From assembly GCF_018918205.1 (NCBI RefSeq), contig NZ_JAHLQB010000056.1:1-64000 (forward strand): a stretch of DNA of 64,000 nucleotides. Direction: 5' to 3'. The first letter of the stretch is position 1. The number at the start of each line of letters is the position of its first letter. Position numbers and translations under genes: made by a program. This DNA comes from Lachnoclostridium sp. MSJ-17 (GTDB taxonomy: Bacteria; Bacillota; Clostridia; Oscillospirales; Acutalibacteraceae). The notes under the pieces are model-generated. The model had not been told where the DNA came from. It saw only the letters and a list, made by a program, of their open reading frames with translations, and made no database searches. Positions 60,134 to 64,000 of this stretch are shown in pieces.

Positions 60134-61612
60134 ATGGAAGAGAAAAACGTATACAGAGACATTTCACGGCGCACGGACGGAGACGTTTACATCGGCGTCG
60201 TAGGACCCGTCCGCACGGGAAAATCAACGTTTATCAAGAGATTCATGGACACTCTCGTCCTGCCGAATATCCGCGACGAGAACGTATACCGCCGCACTAT
60301 TGACGAGCTTCCGCAGTCGTCTGCCGGAAGGACGATAATGACGACGGAGCCGAAGTTTATCCCCGAGGAGTCCGTTGAGGTGGATTTAGGCGACAATGCC
60401 GCCTTCAGGGTACGAATGATCGACTGCGTGGGTTACCTTGTGCCTTCGGCTCTCGGACAGAGCGAGGAGGATTCTCCGCGCATGGTAAAAACGCCGTGGT
60501 CTGAGGACGAGATGCCTTTTGAGGAAGCGGCTGAGATCGGCACGAAAAAGGTAATAACCGACCATTCCACCATAGGCCTTGTAATCACTGCCGACGGCTC
60601 CTTCGGCGAGATCCCGCGGGAGGACTATGAGGAGAGCGAGCGGCGGGTAGCCGAGGAGCTGCGCGCGATAAACAAGCCGTTTATTATGCTTCTCAACTCA
60701 GCCGACCCCGGCGGTGAACGCGCGGCAGCGCTCTCAGAGGAGCTTTCCGCGCGTTACCAGGTGCCCGTACTGCCCGTAAGCTGCATGGAGCTGAGCGAAA
60801 ACGAGATCAAGAGGGTGCTTGCCCAGCTTCTGTTCGAATTCCCCGTGAAGGAGATACAGGTAGATATACCCGACTGGCTGCTCACGCTCGAAAAGGAGCA
60901 TTGGCTGAAATCGTCGGTGTTCGAGTCTATCCGCACAGCCGCGCAGGGCATGGAAAAAATCCGCGAAATACAGGACGCGCTCTCAAAAATCCGTGACTGC
61001 GGCAATATATCCGAAGCAACGCTGGATTCTCTCGACCTCGGAACGGGAACCGCGAATATTTCGGTATCGCTGGAGCCGGGGCTGTTTTACAAGGTACTCT
61101 CCGAAAAGACGGGGCTTGAGATCTCCGATGAGCGCGAGCTTTTGGAGAATATGGAGCTTCTTTCGCAAAAGCAGAGCGAATATGACAAGATCGCTCAGGC
61201 TTACGACCAGGTCAGGGAGACCGGCTACGGGATTGTAATGCCGACAATTGACGAGCTGACGCTCGACGAGCCGCAGATCATCAAGCAGAGCGGAAAGTAC
61301 GGCATACGCCTCAAGGCAAGCGCGCCGTCTATTCACCTGATGCGTGTCGAAACGCAGACCGAGGTCACGCCGATAGTCGGTTCCGAGCAGCAGAGCGAGG
61401 AGCTGGTTTCATATCTGCTAAAGGAATTCGAGGAAAGCCCCGAAAAAATCTGGGAGAGCAATATCTTCGGAAAATCCGTTCACGAGCTTGTAAACGAGGG
61501 ACTGCACAACAAGCTGAGCCGTATGCCGCCCGACGCCCGCCGCAAAATAGGGGAAACGATAGAGAAAATCATCAACGACGGCTGCAACGGATTGATTTGT
61601 ATCATAATCTGA
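60134..61612 (+). CDS. spoIVA: Stage IV sporulation protein A (spore coat basement ATPase)
   Basis: 492 residues, the usual SpoIVA length. N-terminal Walker A GPVRTGKST, the conserved block MTTEPKFIPEESVEVDLG, switch-like MIDCVGYLVPSALG, the sensor-T-like TDHSTIGLVITADGSF, a helical middle region and the C-terminal conserved tail (IGETIEKIINDGCNGLICII). SpoIVA hydrolyses ATP to polymerise on the forespore surface, guided by SpoVM. AGGAGG precedes the ATG. Confidence 0.97.
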   Translation: MEEKNVYRDISRRTDGDVYIGVVGPVRTGKSTFIKRFMDTLVLPNIRDENVYRRTIDELPQSSAGRTIMTTEPKFIPEESVEVDLGDNAAFRVRMIDCVGYLVPSALGQSEEDSPRMVKTPWSEDEMPFEEAAEIGTKKVITDHSTIGLVITADGSFGEIPREDYEESERRVAEELRAINKPFIMLLNSADPGGERAAALSEELSARYQVPVLPVSCMELSENEIKRVLAQLLFEFPVKEIQVDIPDWLLTLEKEHWLKSSVFESIRTAAQGMEKIREIQDALSKIRDCGNISEATLDSLDLGTGTANISVSLEPGLFYKVLSEKTGLEISDERELLENMELLSQKQSEYDKIAQAYDQVRETGYGIVMPTIDELTLDEPQIIKQSGKYGIRLKASAPSIHLMRVETQTEVTPIVGSEQQSEELVSYLLKEFEESPEKIWESNIFGKSVHELVNEGLHNKLSRMPPDARRKIGETIEKIINDGCNGLICIII

Positions 61613-61620
61613 CGCGCAGT

Positions 61621-61653
61621 AAATGCCAAGGCTAATGCTTTGGCATTTTTTTT
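61621..61653 (+). terminator. Intrinsic terminator of spoIVA
   Basis: AAATGCCAA(G)GC pairs with GC(T)TTGGCATTT around TAAT (61621-61648), then a T-run. Confidence 0.85.
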
Positions 61654-61721
61654 GCATTATTTTGGGAGCGTTATTATTTTTTATATAAATCGACGAAAAA
61701 CGCAACGGCGCTGATTTGTTA

Positions 61722-61750
61722 TTGAAAAAAATGCTGAATTAAAGTATAAT
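61722..61750 (+). promoter_or_regulatory. Promoter of oadG-oadB
   Basis: TTGAAA (61722-61727) and TATAAT (61745-61750), 17-base spacer, 38 bases before the ATG at 61788. Confidence 0.75.
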
Positions 61751-61787
61751 ATCAATGTATGCAAATTTACTTTTTGGAGGTTGTTTT

Positions 61788-62228
61788 ATGGTACTTAACG
61801 GTATTGGGTTAACGCAGCTTGCCGCGGCAGAGCTGTCGCTCGCCGAAAAGGGTATCGCTTCCGCAAAGGTTATTCTTACAGGCTTTGTGGTAGTTTTTTC
61901 GGTGCTGCTTCTGCTTATCGGCGTAATCAAGCTGTACAGCTTTATCGTCGGAAAGGCTCAGGGCTCCGGCGGAACAAAAAAGAAAAAGAAGGAACAGACG
62001 CCTCCCGAAAAGAAAAAGGTCACGGCTGAGATTTCCAGGCCCGCTGAGCCAAAACAGGCTCCTCCTGCCGCGGACGGTATTCCCGAAGAGGTCGTAGCGG
62101 TTATCGCCGCAGCTGTCGCGACGATGTACGGCGGCACGGGCAGGGCAAAAATAAAAAGCATCAAAAAGGCAGGCGGACGTTCCGCGTGGGCAAACGCGGG
62201 CGTGCTTGACAATACCCGCCCGTTTTAA
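61788..62228 (+). CDS. oadG: Sodium-pump decarboxylase gamma-subunit-like protein (OadG family)
   Basis: 146 residues from ATG 61788 (TTTTTGGAGG just upstream). Short N-terminus, one transmembrane helix (about 27-52; VILTGFVVVFSVLLLLIGV) followed by a Lys/Glu/Pro-rich linker (TKKKKKEQTPPEKKK) and a C-terminal segment (VVAVIAAAVATMYGG..AWANAGVLDNTRPF) typical of OadG. In the enzyme the gamma subunit assembles the alpha biotin-carboxyltransferase with the membrane beta subunit and helps bind Zn2+. Followed by oadB; no alpha subunit or biotin carrier is in the window. Confidence 0.85.
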   Translation: MVLNGIGLTQLAAAELSLAEKGIASAKVILTGFVVVFSVLLLLIGVIKLYSFIVGKAQGSGGTKKKKKEQTPPEKKKVTAEISRPAEPKQAPPAADGIPEEVVAVIAAAVATMYGGTGRAKIKSIKKAGGRSAWANAGVLDNTRPF

Positions 62229-62253
62229 GGCTTGGAAAGGTTCGGTTTAGTTT

Positions 62254-63486
62254 ATGGAAATATTAACAGGTTTTCTTGACGCGATCAAGGGCATTTATGA
62301 AAGCTCGGGCTTGGTCAGCCTGGGCTGGCAGAATTACGTAATGATAGGCATTTCGTGTTTTCTGTTGTATCTCGCGATAAAAAAGCAGTATGAGCCGCTT
62401 CTGCTGCTTCCCATAGCATTCGGAATGCTGCTCGTCAATCTCTATCCCGGGATCATGGCGGCTCCTCATATCAATCTGGTTGAAATACAGAGCGCCAACG
62501 ACCCCGCAGCCACAGGGCACGTCGTTCAGGAGATAGGCGGAAAGATCTACTATGAGGATCCCACCTATGGCGGACTGCTCTACTATCTCTATCAGGGCGT
62601 AAAGCTCGGAATCTATCCTCCGCTCATCTTCCTCGGCATCGGATGTATGACCGATTTCGGACCTCTTATCGCAAATCCCAAGAGCCTGATTCTCGGCGCC
62701 GCGGCTCAGATCGGTATCTTCATCACCTTCACGGGCGCGATTTTCCTCGGCTTCACAGAGTCTGAGGCAGGCGCTATCGGCATTATCGGCGGCGCTGACG
62801 GACCGACTGCTATCTACGTCACCACAAAGCTCGCTCCGCATCTGCTCGGCTCGATCGCTATCGCGGCGTATTCCTACATGGCGCTTGTGCCCATTATCCA
62901 GCCGCCTATCATGAAGCTCCTCACCACAAAGAAGGAGAGAGGAGTTGTAATGGAGCAGCTCCGTCCCGTATCAAAGCTCGAAAAAATCCTTTTCCCGATC
63001 ATTGTTGTTATCCTGATCGCGATTTTCCTGCCCGACGCGGCTCCTCTTGTCGGTATGCTCATGCTCGGAAATCTGTTCAAGGAATCGGGCGTTGTCGAGA
63101 GAATCGCCAAGGCTGCTCAGAACGAGCTGATGAACATTATCACTATCTTCCTCGGCACGACGGTCGGCGCTACTGCCTCGGGCGCGAACTTCCTCAAGCT
63201 TGACACACTCAAGATCATCGCCCTCGGTCTCATTGCGTTCTGCATGGGCACGGCGTTCGGCGTTCTGTTCGGAAAGATCATGTACAAGCTGACAGGCGGA
63301 AAGATCAATCCTCTTATCGGCTCCGCAGGCGTTTCGGCTGTTCCCATGGCAGCCCGTGTTTCACAGAAGGTTGGTCAGCAGGAGAATCCCGGAAACTTCC
63401 TTCTGATGCACGCTATGGGCCCGAATGTTGCAGGCGTTATCGGCTCCGCGGTAGCCGCGGGCGTGCTGCTCAATGTTGTCGGATAA
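62254..63486 (+). CDS. oadB: Sodium-ion-translocating decarboxylase beta subunit
   Basis: 410 residues with about nine hydrophobic segments. Diagnostic stretches are LIFLGIGCMTDFGPLIANP, TESEAGAIGIIGGADGPTAI, YSYMALVPIIQPPIMKLLTT and VGTTVGATASGANFLK. The subunit carries Na+ outward as carboxybiotin is decarboxylated, building a sodium gradient in fermenting anaerobes. Substrate of the complex (oxaloacetate, methylmalonyl-CoA or glutaconyl-CoA) depends on the absent alpha subunit. Terminates at 63498-63525. Confidence 0.95.
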   Translation: MEILTGFLDAIKGIYESSGLVSLGWQNYVMIGISCFLLYLAIKKQYEPLLLLPIAFGMLLVNLYPGIMAAPHINLVEIQSANDPAATGHVVQEIGGKIYYEDPTYGGLLYYLYQGVKLGIYPPLIFLGIGCMTDFGPLIANPKSLILGAAAQIGIFITFTGAIFLGFTESEAGAIGIIGGADGPTAIYVTTKLAPHLLGSIAIAAYSYMALVPIIQPPIMKLLTTKKERGVVMEQLRPVSKLEKILFPIIVVILIAIFLPDAAPLVGMLMLGNLFKESGVVERIAKAAQNELMNIITIFLGTTVGATASGANFLKLDTLKIIALGLIAFCMGTAFGVLFGKIMYKLTGGKINPLIGSAGVSAVPMAARVSQKVGQQENPGNFLLMHAMGPNVAGVIGSAVAAGVLLNVVG

Positions 63487-63497
63487 TAATTTTTGAT

Positions 63498-63525
63498 AAA
63501 GGGAGCTTCGGCTTCCTTTATTTTT
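63498..63525 (+). terminator. Intrinsic terminator of oadB
   Basis: AAAGGGAGC-TTCG-GCTTCCTTT with one G-T pair, followed by ATTTTT. Confidence 0.8.
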
Positions 63526-63636
63526 CTGTGTTTTGATTTGTATAATTCTATTACGGAAATATAACTCGGATAATATGATATATAATTCTAAGGTGTGAAA
63601 CTATGCGACAGATTTTTTCACGGAAGGAGATATTAA

Positions 63637-64000
63637 ATGCCCAAGAATATAACAATACAGAGAATATTAGGCGTACTCCTGCACAGAATCAGATTTATCG
63701 TGATCGTTGCGCTTGCGGCGGGTTTGCTGACATTCCTTTATACGAATTTCTTTATTACCCCGCAGTACACCTCCTCAACAATGATATTTGTGCAGAACTA
63801 TAACAAAAAAGATACATCATCCGACAGCTCTGCCAACAAATCAGACGCAGACGCGTCAAAAAACTCCAATTCCAGCTCAAACGAGAGCAACAACGAGGTC
63901 GCGCAGAAGATTTTTAACTCCGATATCAGCGGTTCGTCAACTCTGGCGAAAATCTGCGTCACTCTGTTCCAGAACTCCGATAAGATCACAGCTCTTTACA
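63637..64000 (+). CDS. Chain-length determinant (Wzz/YveK-like) protein, partial
   Basis: The first 121 codons of a gene cut by the window end. ATG 63637 follows GGAAGGAGA by 6 bases. The N-terminus is short and basic (ITIQRILGVLLHRIRFIVIV), with one transmembrane helix (about 20-40), then TNFFITPQYTSSTMIFV, the typical opening of polysaccharide co-polymerases, and an unusually Ser/Asn/Asp-rich loop before NNEVAQKIFNSDISGSSTLA. The frame has no stop. It probably opens a capsule or exopolysaccharide gene cluster to the right. Confidence 0.8.
   Translation, partial: MPKNITIQRILGVLLHRIRFIVIVALAAGLLTFLYTNFFITPQYTSSTMIFVQNYNKKDTSSDSSANKSDADASKNSNSSSNESNNEVAQKIFNSDISGSSTLAKICVTLFQNSDKITALY

Noticed and set aside
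61788..63486. Complete oxaloacetate decarboxylase operon
   Set aside because: The alpha subunit and biotin carrier are not in the window, so the substrate cannot be stated.
63603..63803. 66-residue frame near the right end
   Set aside because: It lacks a ribosome site and is out of frame with the clear chain-length-determinant gene starting at 63637.
1..64000. CRISPR array
   Set aside because: No series of identical direct repeats with unique spacers was seen; the only tandem repeats are coding (ESTCK, EPTT, BIG2).

Overview
The window looks like a chromosomal segment of an endospore-forming, anaerobic gut clostridium of the Ruminococcaceae/Oscillospiraceae type. The support is direct: a spoVM-like and a spoIVA gene with a SPOCS-LysM protein, dockerin and cohesin-like secreted proteins, a reverse rubrerythrin, sodium-pump decarboxylase subunits (OadG/OadB), clostridial-style sortase-like tails, and moderate G+C with strongly GC3-biased codons. 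I do not assign a species.

Layout. (a) 1-1765: an AT-richer tail of an integrated element, with an excisionase-like protein and a tyrosine integrase, each with its own promoter. (b) 16084-1935, minus strand: one tightly overlapping operon encoding a three-module NRPS ending in a thioester reductase, a MATE exporter fused to a degenerate HATPase domain, a triosephosphate-isomerase-like pseudoenzyme, a STAS anti-anti-sigma factor, and a membrane PP2C phosphatase fused to an HATPase kinase domain. This is the most unusual part of the window. I read it as a peptide-aldehyde pathway carrying its own partner-switching module. (c) 16418-28916: secreted or surface proteins, namely a GLUG-repeat protein with a nearly perfect internal duplication that is frameshifted against a dockerin plus nine BIG2 domains, then a minus-strand surface cluster with sortase-like tails and a MITE-like element. 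(d) 28996-39887: tRNA-Ser(CGA), LtrA-like protein, polysaccharide deacetylase, AraC regulator, two lipoproteins, ClC channel, TfoX-N protein, GNAT, a membrane LuxR-type regulator, and a small unknown protein. (e) 40034-50464: MutS-like ATPase, luxS, reverse rubrerythrin, amidase, a LUD-domain/rsmF/rsmA operon, and a yybP-ykoY (Mn2+) riboswitch in front of a P-type cation ATPase, then ppa. (f) 50581-55235: ECF sigma factor with a membrane beta-propeller protein, a small Cys protein, a PgeF/YfiH protein, and an RluA pseudouridine synthase. (g) 55325-61612: sporulation genes (a 47-aa membrane peptide, spoVM, SPOCS-LysM, spoIVA) interrupted by a large cohesin-like/dockerin protein. (h) 61788-64000: oadG-oadB, and the start of a chain-length-determinant (Wzz-like) gene cut by the window end.

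How they work together. In the NRPS operon every junction is an overlap or a gap under 20 bases, so the biosynthetic enzyme, exporter, pseudoenzyme and phospho-switch are probably made together from one promoter at 16056-16084. The sporulation genes near 55-61 kb include the two partners that in Bacillus subtilis form the base of the spore coat. All functional statements rest on motif reading by eye; no database search was run.
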